In this document: in pieces, positions 35,901-47,171 of the stretch | Layout: each line of letters starts with the position of its first letter | Numbering within the stretch: the stretch's first letter is position 1 | Source: Polytrichum commune | Lineage: Eukaryota; Streptophyta; Polytrichopsida; Polytrichales; Polytrichaceae | NCBI GenBank assembly: GCA_950295325.1 | Contig: OX485808.1 | Location: forward strand, 27,300,527-27,364,526 | Length of the DNA: 64,000 nucleotides | Reading direction: 5' to 3' | The notes under the pieces: model-generated | The model's database searches: none | The model's input: the letters and a program-made list of their open reading frames with translations, nothing else | What the model was told of the DNA's origin: nothing | Program-made: the position numbers and the translations under genes

Positions 35901-37487
35901 ATAGCCCACCTTCTGTAGTCTACATTTTGCTTCGTCTGTGTGCACAAAAGTAAATCACCAGTTACCTCACCTCAAACATGCATCTTTCAGTTTCATGCAA
36001 ATTTCAGACATCTATCATGTCCATGCCTTGTAAACAAAATGTAGACAATCACAATGAAGATTAACAGTTACTGAGCCTCTCCCTAACATTTCTCTCCTGG
36101 TGAAAAAATCATCCTCAAGTGCAACTAAACACCACAAAAAACATGTTACAGTTGTTCAAAGAGGGTTTGAAATATCAAAACGAAGTGCAGGATACTGAAA
36201 CCAGACAAGCTGCCTAGAATATTATTACAACCCAGTCTAGAACATGTTAAGCTCAAGGATGCAAACATTCAATGCTGATCACAATCAAATTTCTTTCATA
36301 GAAGTTTGTTCATAAAAGAGTGTCTCAGAAATTAACTCTACCAGCAATTGAGTCCCACCTACCATTTCAGCTTGAAGGAAATTCATCACCATGTATATTA
36401 GCACAACCAATTCACTACCCACATCAATGTCAAAACTCATTCTGTTCTCCAAGGCAATCTGAAACTCAACTCAAATTCCTCAACTCACATTTACATTCAA
36501 CTGAGGCTCTCCCACTGAGTTACTAACACTGCCATCTTCTCATTACTAAAGCTTACGCATAAGCAATCGTCAGCACACAGTGCAATAGGCCGTCACAGTG
36601 TACACTGCAACACAATTCGGCTACAAACATCAATGTCAAACTCGTTTTATTCTCAAAGGCAACCTGAATACTCAACTCAAAATCCTCAACTCACAATCAA
36701 CTGAGGCTCTACCACCGAGCTACTAACACTGCCATCTTCTCATAACTAAGCTCACGCATATGCAATCATCAGCACAGAGTACAAAAGGCCGTCAGAATGT
36801 ACACTGGCACACACAAATTGCTACCAACGTGAACGTCAAATTCTACTCCCCAAGGCAATCTGGAAACTCAATTCATAATCATCAAACTCACATTCCAAAG
36901 AGGCTCTCCCACTGAGCTACAACACCTCCATCAGTATCGTACACAATGGCGTATAAACCCTGAACCCATATTTTCCACACACACCACCCATCACCAAAAT
37001 ACTTTAACACAACGGATTAAGCCCAGCTAATTAATTACAACTTCGTCACAATGCATACATACTAACACACCGAATATGCTCCCAACATCAATGGCATAAT
37101 CACAATCCAAAATCCTCAACTGACATTAAACTGAGGCAGCACTCCCAATGAGCTACTTACGCATATGCAATCGTCAGCAAACAGAACAACAGGCCGTATC
37201 AAAAGTTCAAGCCAAATCCAATGCCACATTCTCCACATCACCACCCCATCGCCATGACAATGCATCCAACGGATTCCTTCTTCATAATTGTGAGAGAGCC
37301 AATTAGGATCCAAAACATTCATCCCATACTTCAATCTCCTCAGCTCGCAACCACCTAATTCTCTGGAACCTAAAGAAACAAATGTGGGGACGGAATTGAG
37401 ACGATCGAGGGACGTACGGACGGCATGGAAAGGGGTGGGGGATGCGTTGAGGAAATCCACAAGCTCCTGCGCTACGGTGTCCGCCAT
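29922..37487 (-). CDS. DAP1: Aspartyl aminopeptidase (M18), one-base frame break in exon 6
   Basis: A zinc metallopeptidase that removes N-terminal Asp/Glu from peptides in the cytosol. Exons: 37487-37392 (or to 37161), 35912-35800, 35190-35112, 34567-34359, 33831-33765, 33371-33236, 32413-32258, 32070-31903, 31031-30954, 30708-30568 and 30146-29922. Metal and catalytic motifs are all present: GAHTDSPCPKLKP (His), SGRLDNLCSSF (Asp), ALFDHEEVGSDSAQGAGSP (Glu-Glu), SADMAHSLHPNYP (Asp) and SMHSIREMC (His). KYFFTRNFSTIVAFAVG and GGGLWHTWFDRDLTVAGRV are family-typical. The start MADTVAQELVDFLNASPTPF matches family N-termini; an in-frame ATG seven codons upstream (37508) is less likely. Two problems remain. 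The end of exon 1 is unclear, and exon 6 has one base too many (see findings), so function of this allele is uncertain. Confidence 0.9.
31150..31460. repeat. Dispersed repeat in aminopeptidase intron, copy 1
   Basis: About 310 bp, including TTTTCCATTGGTTGATTTG, ACCAATATAGAATGTTCTT, CTTATCAAATATGGCAGG and GTTGCATGCAAAACAAC. It is matched in the same orientation by 34690-35030 in another intron of the same gene. It is non-coding with no TIR detected. Confidence 0.65.
32572..32720. repeat. Dispersed repeat, second copy of the 12105 element
   Basis: CACCCGAGTTTTATTATGG through GGCAGGTCCCATG, with GCCTTGCATAGGCCAA in common with 12105-12250. It lies in an aminopeptidase intron. Confidence 0.6.
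34690..35030. repeat. Dispersed repeat in aminopeptidase intron, copy 2
   Basis: Diverged copy of 31150-31460: TTTTTCATTGGTTGGTTTG, ACCAATATAGAATGCTCTT, CTTATCAAACATGGAAGG. It carries small extra segments. It could be an intragenic segmental copy or two insertions of one element. Confidence 0.65.
36360..37170 (-). repeat. Tandem repeats (period near 200 bp) overlapping the end of the aminopeptidase first open frame
   Basis: About four diverged units. On the gene strand each has ACGGCCT...TGCTGACGATTGC(A/T)TATGC, a GT donor, then GCCTCAGTT...GAGTTGAGGATTTTG. Donor-like sites are GTAAGT (G at 37160), GTGAGC (G at 36755) and GTAAGC (G at 36556), spaced 405 and 199 bp. A degenerate unit lies between the first two. 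The array lies in the intron between the N-terminal exon and the exon at 35912. Confidence 0.82.
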
Positions 37488-37793
37488 GGATTCTGGTGAC
37501 AAATGCAATGATCGGAGAGGAGAAATCCTTGAACCCTAATAACCTTCGGCCCCCTGTTGTGCTCCTCGCGTTGACGGAGATACTAATAAGTGAGCGTGTT
37601 GGATTTGCATTCTTCGAAGTTCGATGCGTTACGATTGAGCTGGCGCTCGAATCTCCTCCGATGCTTATATCGCCTGACTCTCTGAGTGCGTGATGATTTT
37701 TTGTTTCATAATCGATCGCTCATCCAAGAGTAGAAGGGTTACTAAAGCTGGTTGGAAATTTTCATCCACGGAGGAGAAATATCATCCATAATT
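37488..37793 (-). promoter_or_regulatory. Presumed aminopeptidase promoter and 5' UTR, with hairpin-derived direct repeat
   Basis: No clear TATA box could be fixed. The stretch 37721-37793 (CATCCAAGAGTAGAAGGG ... TATCATCCATAATTCC) is a direct copy of 37970-38039, which is inside the left arm of the neighbouring hairpin. A fragment of the hairpin element therefore lies within about 230 bp of the start codon. Confidence 0.45.
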
Positions 37794-38424
37794 CCTCAAA
37801 TTTGGACACACAATATGAGTAAAAGTTGACCTTCCCATAGCATCCTTAATACTTCTACATTACATATTACACGTAAACTTTCAACTTGGTTAAAACTAGC
37901 GAGGTCAACATCAGAGAGAAAGACAAGCGCAACTCTCTAATTACCCCACCCATACCCTATCACTCATCCAAGAGCAGAAGGGTTACGAAAGCTGGTTGGA
38001 AATTTTCATCCACGGAGGAGAAATATCATCCATAATTCCCATATTCTTTCCATGAGCTACTCAGTTATGACTAATAACCAATGAGAGGAAAGTGGATGAC
38101 AAGCCACTCTCGCGGCTCGTCATCCACCTACTCGAGTTGCTTATTGGACATAACCAATCAGCTCATGGACGAAATCTAGGAATTATGAATGATATCATGC
38201 CTCCACGGATGAAAATTTGCAATCAACTTTAGTAACCCCTCTGCTCTTGGATGAGTGATAGGGTATGGGTAGGGTAATTAGGGAGTTGCGCTTGTCTTTC
38301 TCTCTGATATTGACCTCGTTGATTTTAACCAAGTTGAAAATTTACGTGTAATATGTAATGTAGAAGTATTAAGGATGCCATGGAAAGGTCAACTTTTACT
38401 CATATTGTGTGTCCAAATTTGAGG
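37794..38424. mobile_element. 631-bp foldback (hairpin) element
   Basis: Two arms of about 315 bp are near-perfect inverted copies with almost no spacer, centred near 38109 (GGATGACAAGCC-ACTCTCGC-GGCTCGTCATCC). The left arm begins CCTCAAATTTGGACACAC and the right arm ends GTGTCCAAATTTGAGG. Arm blocks include CCATACCCTATCACTCATCC opposite GGATGAGTGATAGGGTATGG. There is no coding frame. It is probably a foldback MITE; transcription would give long double-stranded RNA. No target duplication was settled. Confidence 0.88.
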
Positions 38425-39254
38425 AGTTGACAGGAAAATATGTCTTGTACTGTCATTGACATCTTGAACTTGTAGAACTTGCAAATGCATTAAATAAATT
38501 CTTCATAGGGATTTCTAGAATTTGTAAAATAGATTGAAAAGTAGACTTCAAGATGTTTATTTCAATAGTTGAGCTCGTAAATAATCAAAATCATCTTCTA
38601 GGTAGAATTGAAGTTTGACATAACAAGAAGCTTTGAGGGGCTTCCTCGTGCAATTAAGGGTTAACTCCTTAAGAGTCCAAGGGGAGTAAGCTTCTATGAA
38701 AGCCCAAATGATATCATGTTTTATATTCTAACACTATTGAGCCACTTTCTCTACAATCGGTTTTCGTGCAATCAGTCGGACCATATAGCCAACTCCAAAA
38801 CCTACCCATTTGAACAAATTTCAAGGCATTTGGATCATACACGAGATCAAGAGAGCCCGTCATGGTTGAAGTTTTCAAGTTGGAGCGATATTGAATAAAC
38901 ACACTTTCCTAATCTTGAGTTATTGGATTTATGACTATTTCATGCACCATTCATATTGATATGTATAATTATCTAGAAATAGGTTTCAAAACTTGATAAT
39001 CGGGCTTGACAAATTGTAGACACCTCGTTGAGAACCTTGAAGTGAGATTTTTTTTTTGGGGGGGGGGGTGAATGTTTCTACAATAACTATGTGATGAAGT
39101 GGCCCCACTAATGTGGCAATACTTGGAGTTCCTTGCAAGTGGTGACCTCTCAACAATTAGGGTTCAAGTATAACAATTCTTAGGTCCCATGCGAATATAT
39201 GTGGGCCCACAACATATGGAATTGTGTTGGGGTAGTTATAAAAAGACACATTGA
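38425..39254. other. Intergenic spacer, no gene recognised
   Basis: Frames here are short and show no family motif. A G-run of about nine bases lies at 39059-39068. Confidence 0.5.
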
Positions 39255-39775
39255 TGCCCCCTTCCCAACTGACTTTACCAGATAACCAAAGTCTTTCCTA
39301 AAAACTAGATAAAGCTCCCTCAGTTATAGCAAAGGCATCCGGCTATCCCAATGCACCAACAAGAACTTGATCATGAGATTTTTTAGTAGGTTTTAGTTAA
39401 GTAGCTTTCACTCATGTTCATTATTTTATCTACCAATCAATGACATGTTGGATAGTTTTTGTCCCATCCCCAAATGCCTTACTACTCATCTATCTTACCA
39501 ATGGCTTTGGTTAATGAAGCTCCTCGTGCCCTCATAGCTTAGAATAAAAGCAACCAATCACAAGGGCGGAAGGCGACCCTTTTAAAAGTCCTACATTCTT
39601 GCCTCATGTCTAGGTACCATTGGGAGGGTCGGTGTTGGAGCCTTAAAACCTCCACTTTTAAACCATGCCACACCATTTGCTAACTAGGCTCGGTACTAGA
39701 ATATGTCGATAGTGCGAAGGCCGTGTTTTATAAACCAACTTTTCGGCTTAGCTAAAGTCAAGTGGGAAGGGGGCA
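39255..39775. mobile_element. TIR element family F (TGCCCCC termini), copy 1
   Basis: 521 bp with inverted termini TGCCCCCTTCCCAACTGACTT and, from the right, TGCCCCCTTCCCACTTGACTT. A near full-length inverted copy is at 53609-54130. Internal landmarks are GGCATCCGGCTATCCCAATG and CCTCATGTCTAGGTACCA. The flanking duplication may be TGA, but this does not hold for copy 2. Class uncertain; non-coding. Confidence 0.82.
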
Positions 39776-41069
39776 TGAGAGGCCTTATTAAACATTGCAT
39801 AAAGGGAACTCCTTTCTTTCGTTAGCACACCACATATGTGTTAGAAGTACAATGCAATCAGTTGTATTGCGTTCACTACACTAAATATTGTATTTAGTGT
39901 CATTAAATCTATTTGTTTGTCCTTGTTAAAAGAATTTAAAGCAATATAGATTTACAATATTGCAGCGATTATCAATTACTAGATAATGTCTCATCCAAAT
40001 TCAATCATCCATTCATGGTCCGATTTCTTAAAAAACCAATTTACAACGCCTTTGGGCTCCTCACTAGGTGCAAACCGAGTGTGGACCAAGAGGAATGATC
40101 ATGCACCCAAAAGTGAATGTGCTCATTTTTTATTAGTAAATTGCCTCAAAACGGAAGTTTTGAATAAAAATAAAGTTTGATCATTTTGTTGTCATCTCTT
40201 GTTTTCACCTTCTCTTCCCCAAAAAAATTCCTTAAATTATAATAACATTTCTCTGCCATGGGCCCTTGCCTTTTTCTATTAGAGCACCTCTTTTGCCTCT
40301 CCCACCGCAAAACTCATTGGACCATGTCAATGGATAATCCAGGCCTTAAAATATGTCTTGTGGGGACCTCAAACTCCATGATCACTCTCACATTTTTTCC
40401 TCGGTGTAAACCAAAGTGGTCGTGGGACAAGTTTGACAACCAATCACAAATTTTACATGGCCTTGGGACGACTTCCATGGTGTAAACAACCCCTTAGTGT
40501 AACATGATTTTCCAATAACAACCGTGTCATGTTCCATGTTCAATAACATTCAACCACCTTCACTCCGACGGGTTGCATTGAATTGGCCTCCAACCACATG
40601 ACGATGTTCACCAGTTACCCTCCTATTTATTACAATGGGCAAAGCTTGTGAGGATTTATCATTGGAAATTAAATCCCAACAAGATGTTGAATAATAAAGT
40701 TACGAACCCTAAAATGCTTCTAACTAATTAGCAATCGTATTAAAAATGCATTCTCTTTTATATGGGATGATTTGAAACCTCCATCAAACTCTTCATGGGT
40801 TACTTTGTGTGGGTGTTAAGAAGTGTAACCTTGTAAGACAACAAGCTATCACAATTTACCAAAAAGTCGCATCAAGATGTATATGCAATTTATATAACCA
40901 AAATATCATATGTACGAGTGGCTCAAATTTTCACTCCAAAATGTTTTAGGGGATGAAAGAGCCAAATACATACACAATTTTTTTAACCAAGTGAATCAAG
41001 TCTGCAATTTATATTTTTCCTATTTATGCATTTGACATTGTAGGAAGTCACTCGTATTTAAGTGAATTT

Positions 41070-41141
<72 letters not shown>

Positions 41142-41737
41142 GTTGAATAGTGAGAATACAATCAAACCAATTGATATAGTAAAATCATAATTGACTTTAC
41201 ATATTCTATTGGAGGATCTTAGACTCTAATCCTATAATAGATTTCATCATGTTATATTTATGGACATGGGCTTAATCCAATTTTACTTAAACATCAATCA
41301 AGTAAAATATCATATACCAAAATTCAAATCAATACCCCTTTTGTCACTCATGTATAGTCGTACGTGTTTGGTACAATGTACTCCCGAGCTCCCATCCATG
41401 AGCTATGAGAAGGACGGCAACTCCTTCGGTACAACTAAAACCAATATAGAAAAAGGACATGTATTACTTGCTAACTATTGTTATGGCTAGTACATTGATT
41501 ATCTCAATTAGTGTGTGTAATTATTTGGAGTTACGCAGTGCAATAACGCCTCACTAACGAAAGTTCAATAGGTTGTTAGAGTGTAATTAGAGGGACCCAT
41601 ATGATTGTTTAATGAGTACGAGAATCTTCACTTTGATAATGAACAATTTATCCATACGAGCTCCAAAGCTTATGAGGAAAGTGGCTACGACTTTGATATG
41701 GATTTGCTAAGCTAGCCATCTTGCAGTACACCATTTA
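39776..41737. other. Repeat-rich spacer
   Basis: CACTAAATATTGTATTTAGTG at 39879 marks the left end of another family C fragment; its right end was not found. A microsatellite of (CA)n then (TA)n occupies 41073-41141. A family D first-half block, inverted, occupies about 41600-41735 and is broken by the family A element at 41738. No gene is recognised. Confidence 0.55.
41073..41141. repeat. Compound (CA)n(TA)n microsatellite
   Basis: An uninterrupted CA dinucleotide run of roughly 45 bases runs straight into a TA run. It is likely length-polymorphic. Confidence 0.97.
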
Positions 41738-42194
41738 TGGTATTAGTGTCACATGCATAATAATGTCACTTACCCTATTCTGAGGCGGATGGTAGGCTAC
41801 ATCGATGATTAACGACTTCATAATAAGTGTCACCTCGTGTCATTTGGCATTCAAGTGCGCTTACTTATATCTTGGCATGAGTATGTTCAATAGTGCTACG
41901 AGGTGCATGCGTATGTTACACAATGGTCTACAAGTTGATTAAAATGTAAACACTTGACACTTGCCATTAGTACGCTCAAAGATATCTTCCCCTTGCATAC
42001 TAAAACACAAGACTATCATCTAAAGTATCCCAATGTGTTACTCTTAATGTTATAATGTATATATATTTTTTGCATTTGAAGAACTTACTTATGTTGACGA
42101 ATGGAATCATATTGGCAAATAGCGGGCATGACACTTTGAGACCTCTAGGCACCTAGTTGGGCCCTTCGCAAATAGTGTATGTGACACTAAATAT
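41738..42194. mobile_element. MITE family A, copy 2, inserted in a family D repeat
   Basis: TIRs TGGTATTAGTGTCACATGC and, from the right, TGATATTTAGTGTCACATAC, flanked by TA. It is the inverted counterpart of 17718-18579 without the family B insert. It interrupts a family D copy: TTTGCTAAGCTAGCC lies just to the left and AGAAGTGGGCTAGTAGG to the right. These blocks lie close together in the copy at 45430-45640. Confidence 0.8.
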
Positions 42195-44571
42195 CATAGT
42201 GGTGTAATCTCGTCTTCTATATCTTACGAGAAGTGGGCTAGTAGGAGAAAATAACCATTTAAGGCCCATCTACCTTAACACTTTTAGAGGGCCGACTATA
42301 AAATAGGTACGTAAATAATGCATAGGGGGAAACAACCTATATATTGGTATCTTGGCAGATGAATCAATCGGTGAGAGTCTCATCATGAGTCAAGTTAGTT
42401 AACTCCAGGTTTATGCCTGGTTGACCCATGTGTCATCCCCTGTCCCTACTGATCCCTTGGCCCCACCTTCTCCCACGTGTCACCACTGTCGTGGTTGAGT
42501 GCCTTGCTTGCCTTTGCTCTCACTTATCCTGCCTCTCGCTCCACTTACCACAATGCATTTGCATCCATCTTGTCTCCGCCTCCACTCCGCCCATGTTTGC
42601 ACTTTGGCCTTGGTGAGAATCTTTGGCATTGGTCCTTTTTTGAAGTGCCAAATTTTTGTTTCGGGTTTAGGGTTTCTCTAGTAATTGTTCCTAATGTGTT
42701 CACACGCAATTTTGTGGTTGGAGATGTGCAGAAGTGTAGGGATTAACTAGTTAATTAACTAATGTAGGCCTTAAAAAAAATGCCCCATACTTGTGCATTG
42801 CCACCATTTCTTAAATTTTATCCAAGTGGCTCTTACTTTCTGTAACTTTTGGACTTGTGTAATTATGCTCATTGTGAGTTTGTAGTCTACCTCATTTTGT
42901 ATTCATTGATTGATTTCAATTTAGAACATATATTTGTAGCTTTAGGGTTTGGAATGACAATAAATTGTCAGAATTTAGGATGCATAATTTAGATGGAATG
43001 TTATATTCTATTTACTTATGTGCAATTGGGTATGTGTTGAACTTTGGGTTGAAGGAGTGTGCAATTCATGATTACCTTAAAGGTTTAGGAATTAGGGTCG
43101 TGGTTTGAATTTCTTTAATTTCAATATATTTGGAATTGCTTCCAAGTAGGATAATAATAGTTTTGCAATAGGTTAGAAATTGTGCTTTCATGGACTTCAA
43201 TCTTTGTTGCAATGACTTTTGAATTGTCTTTCATTGAATTTACAACCCTCTTTCAATGTACATGGCATTGTTTTGCAATTGGATGGGAATTGACATGCAA
43301 TGCATTAGGGTTTTGAGCTCCAATGGGTTGAGATTAGTGATATACGGCGGCTGTAGTGCACTAGGATAGTTTACATTATAGATTTTTCATTCAATTGGGG
43401 TTTCAATTCCACACTATGCTTAGAATTTATGGCAAACCTCATTGCTTTCTACAATTGTCATTTTCATTGGTATCCATTGGTATTTATTGGTGTGTAGGCA
43501 TGATGAGGATGACAAGTGATAGTGGTGATGGTGGTGATGTGCCCATTATGGAGGAAACCTTGGGAGAGGATCTTGAGGATCAACATAGGAAAAAACTCTC
43601 CAATCTGAAAGTGTCATGCTATTGCCTTGTGAAGCAAGCGATATGAATATATGTCACTATGGCCCATTAAAAAACAAGTATTACTTGAATGATCTTACGA
43701 GGAAGACTTATTCTTTATATATTCCCAAACTGAAGCTAGGGCCCAAGGTAAAGAACATTGTCAAGAGATGTGCAAGAAAGAAAGCAAGGGTTGTCAATTC
43801 CGAGGCCATAAAATTTCAAGGTTTTGACATGCTCATTCAAAAGGACAAGAAAATAGTTGCGGAAGAAATCAATGCAATAGGAGGTAGAGGGCTCCAGTTG
43901 CATGGGAGAAATTGGAGACAAAGATCAAATAAAATGAACCTCAAGATCCATGTCCTATCACTTTGTCTCTCATTAAGAGTTGAAATAAATTAAGTTGATG
44001 ACCTCTTAGAGATTAATTCCTTGGGCAAAGAAGTGGTTATTCTTGGCAAATTTTAGAAATGACATAATTCTCAAGTTCTAGCTAGTTTGGTGCTCAAGTG
44101 CCCAACTTCTAACAAAATACTAACCAAATCTACAAGGAGTTACTTTGTCTAGTACCCAGCCATGTTGTGTTGGTTCTAGGCAATCTAGACAATGAAGGTG
44201 GGGGGGGTCCTTGTCATATCCAAGGTTATCATACACGGGGGCCTAGGGATTGTAGTAAGGAAGCTAGTGTTTTGACTTTGAATACTCATCAAATATTCAA
44301 TCGAGGCTAATTTTTCTTCTTCTTTATACATATGTTTAGCCCAAAAGCTAATACGAATATATATATATATATATATATATATCAACCACATAACCATATG
44401 TATGTGCAATAGCTTAAAATGTTAGTTTAAGCACCCTCTACTTTAGTTTGTATATCATGGGTTAAGGGCCCTCAAGATCTAGTGTGAAGTGGCCCTAACT
44501 TACCCAATTCATGATTTGGTAGATTTGACAAGCCTAGAGAAGATTAATCATAGTAAGAGTCATTAGAACAT
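42195..44571. other. Spacer with weak open frames, no gene recognised
   Basis: Short frames at 43395-43646 and 43616-43993 (rich in Lys/Arg, for example VKRCARKKARVV) overlap in different frames and show no family motif. They could be remnants of a decayed gene or chance. GGTTTAGGGTTTCTC-like words near 42660 are not telomeric arrays. A (TA)n run lies at 44358-44382. Confidence 0.45.
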
Positions 44572-44912
44572 GGGGTCCCAAGTCTAACTCATGTTAGCAA
44601 GTCCCAACACGCGCGGAGGCAAAGTCCCAACTTTTGAGCCTCAATAAACTATTAAAATATGGTTAATTATCATTGTCTTTATTATTTTATGAAACTATTT
44701 GTGGGACTTGTTTTGAGAGTTGGATTTAGCTTTCTGCTCAACCCAACTCTCAACACAAGTCCCAAGCCTGAACTCCAAAAAGTGTTGCCATGTAGGCATT
44801 CATGTCATACTTGGGACCCATGTGAAGTGGTAAGTCCCAACTTCCATGCTCTCAACGGTTGAGATTGCACAATTTGACCTCAAGTGACTTGGGACTTAGG
44901 ACTTGGGACCCC
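44572..44912. mobile_element. TIR element (GGGGTCCCAAGTC termini)
   Basis: 341 bp bounded by GGGGTCCCAAGTCTAA at the left and its inverted counterpart ACTTGGGACCCC at the right. Sub-terminal copies of CAAGTCCCAA recur inside both ends. It is non-coding. No clean target duplication was seen, so the superfamily is open (hAT or Mutator would need 8-9 bp). Confidence 0.7.
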
Positions 44913-45029
44913 GTGTCAACCGTCCCTTAGAGTAATAACATGTAGTGATCATTGGCCACAACATGTCAACCAACCGTTAGAGTTCGGACTGAGGTATACA
45001 TGCCTAAATCGAACACAATAATAATCTTG

Positions 45030-45640
45030 ACACCTATATTTGAGTGGTATGTGGAGGTTATGTGTAAATAAAAAACTAAAATCAATACACAAGGGACATT
45101 TTTGGGGCATAATCGGTCAATATCCTAGTATTTCCAAGTCCAATTGGTTAATTACATGTTGTGATCTTTTAGGGTATCCTTTATTAGTTAAAGGCATATT
45201 CCGTAGATCCCCCCATAGAGTGGTTGGTAATTTTCCTCAAGTCTTGAACTTCAACTGTTTATTTCTCAAACTCAACTAGTTCATCTATAACTAACGGTCG
45301 GTTCTCCTTGTTCATTGGAAAGAATTGATACCAAAAAGCCATGTGTTTAGAAGAAATTGAACTATTGGCTCAAAATATGTTAACCATTATAGACTCAAAA
45401 GTCAACATGATTTGAGAGAACCTATATGACCACTTAATAAGCAGAAGAATCTCCACTTTAACAATGAATAATATATTCATACAAGCTCCGCAAATTATAA
45501 GGGAAGTGGCTATGGTGGCGGCCTTGATATGGATTTGCTAACTACCTTGTATGTTAAGTACTAATCACATGTTTCACATCCTACAAAGAAGTGGGCTAGT
45601 CAGGGAAAAAGTAACCATTCAAGACCCATCTACCTTAGTC
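45030..45640. repeat. Inverted family D copy interrupted by family E
   Basis: Family D sequence (ACACCTATATTTGAGTGGTATG ... ) is broken at about 45095 by a family E copy (GGGCATAATCGGTCAATATC ... CGGTCGGTTCTCC) ending near 45320. It then resumes with GATACCAAAAAGCCATGTG and CTCAAAATATGTTAACCAT. The remainder to 45640 is the first-half block of D. Confidence 0.65.
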
Positions 45641-47171
45641 CAACGGCATCAGGACCATGGGAACGCATTAGATGCTCTTCGTTCCCGGAATGGGGAACCT
45701 CCACTATCCCAAAATAGAAGCGAGCCTTTCGGCCACCCTCCTAAACTTGGGGTCTTAGCCCAGAGCTGAGGCTCGGCACACCGGACCTACGTGGGAGAGC
45801 CGTTGGTTAGGCTCGGCCCCACGGGTTGCAGTGGCCTCTGCTGCCATCGCTCGCTGTCTCGCTCGTTCTCGCCGGTTTGTTGCCGTTTCCCTCAGTGCAG
45901 GCTTCTCGTCGTTGCGACGGGCGGGTGGGATGATCCAGGAACCAAAAGAACAAAATCCTCTTAGTCAATGCTTGCCGCGCTCGTCTCCTCAACGTTTGTC
46001 AAGTGGTCTAACTTACAGATTCTGAGCCCGAGTAGCGAAAGAGGGTGCAATTGACGTGCATTGCGTGAGAGATTCGGGTGTGTCGACGGTTTTGTGATTG
46101 TGTTCGCTTGTTCTGGCGTTTTCTTTCAACAGGAGAGCTTGGGTTGGATTGGGTTTGGTTGGGTGTGTGTTGCTTTCAGTACGCAGTGGTAAACTTAGTC
46201 CTGCGGGCGGAACTACGTGATTGACGACAGTGGTGGGTGGTGGTCTGTTTTTCTCGGTTTTTGTGAGGTTGAAGTGTTGTTGCTCGCTCTCAGCTAATTC
46301 GATCACGTGTCACGCTGGTCATGCGAGCAATGCGACGAGCAAGTCACGAGCAGTCGAGTGAGTTGTGAAGTGGATTTCGCTGTAACGTCTCGTTTGTTGT
46401 GGGAAGTAGGATAAGTCGTAGTTTGGGACTCTGAGCCGCTGTGATATTTACTCTTGGTTTGAGCGTCATTTGAGGCTCCTTTTAGGCTGAGGATTAAGCA
46501 AGGGCGCGAGTGCAAGACTAGTGACTTCTGGTGCTCTGCTCCGATTTTTGTGGGATTTCAAATTAGGGGCTGAAGGTTAATTTTTCGTATTGTCCAATGT
46601 GGTAACACATTTTTATTTATTAGTGACGAGCTTTTAAAGGGTAACGGAAAGAGAAATTGCACCTGTGGCTGGTGCATTCGGCGCTTGTTTACGTCGGTTC
46701 AGTGAGTGGTGAGCATACGTACAGAAGGTGGTACTGGTCGCCATAGCCGCAATCTCTTTAGAGCCTGTGAAGGGTTAAAGAAGGTAGGATACAATTGAGT
46801 TCGTTAGAGATTGGAGGGTTTGGTGTCCTAGTGCTTTCGACCTTGGAGTGGAATTCGATTGATACTCACTGCCATGTTCAGAGGCGTTGACGTCGTTGAG
46901 ATCTCTCATTTAGCTTTCACAACTCTGATTTCATCGGCGTGCGTCAAATTTCTGTTCCCTACGTGTTTACACAATGTCGCCAGACTACGTATGATCAAGT
47001 AACGACTTTCTCCTCCGTCTTTTAGTGGCTATACTCCTACAAATGTTTCTGGATCTGAAGTTGAGACTTCTCTGGAGCACTTGAAGATTTTTTATGCAAG
47101 GGACCAGGGAATGCAGAGGTTTGTGTTGGTGATCCTCTTAAGATAATTGCAGTCTGAGATTAGCGTGAGAG
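45641..47171 (+). promoter_or_regulatory. Presumed shugoshin promoter and long 5' leader
   Basis: Less AT-rich than the flanks, with CG-containing words (CGCTCGCTGTCTCGCTCG near 45848). The frame 45831-46025 begins MASAAIARCLARSRRF, resembling an organelle-targeting peptide, but it ends without a domain. It is more likely leader sequence with upstream ATGs. No TATA box was fixed. Confidence 0.4.

Noticed and set aside
43395-43993. Two overlapping plus-strand frames, possible small gene
   Set aside because: The frames overlap out of register with no splice sites that join them and no family motif.
45831-46025. Frame starting MASAAIARCLARSRRF, possible mitochondrial protein
   Set aside because: It is only 64 codons with no domain after the presequence-like start, and it lies in the likely 5' leader of shugoshin.
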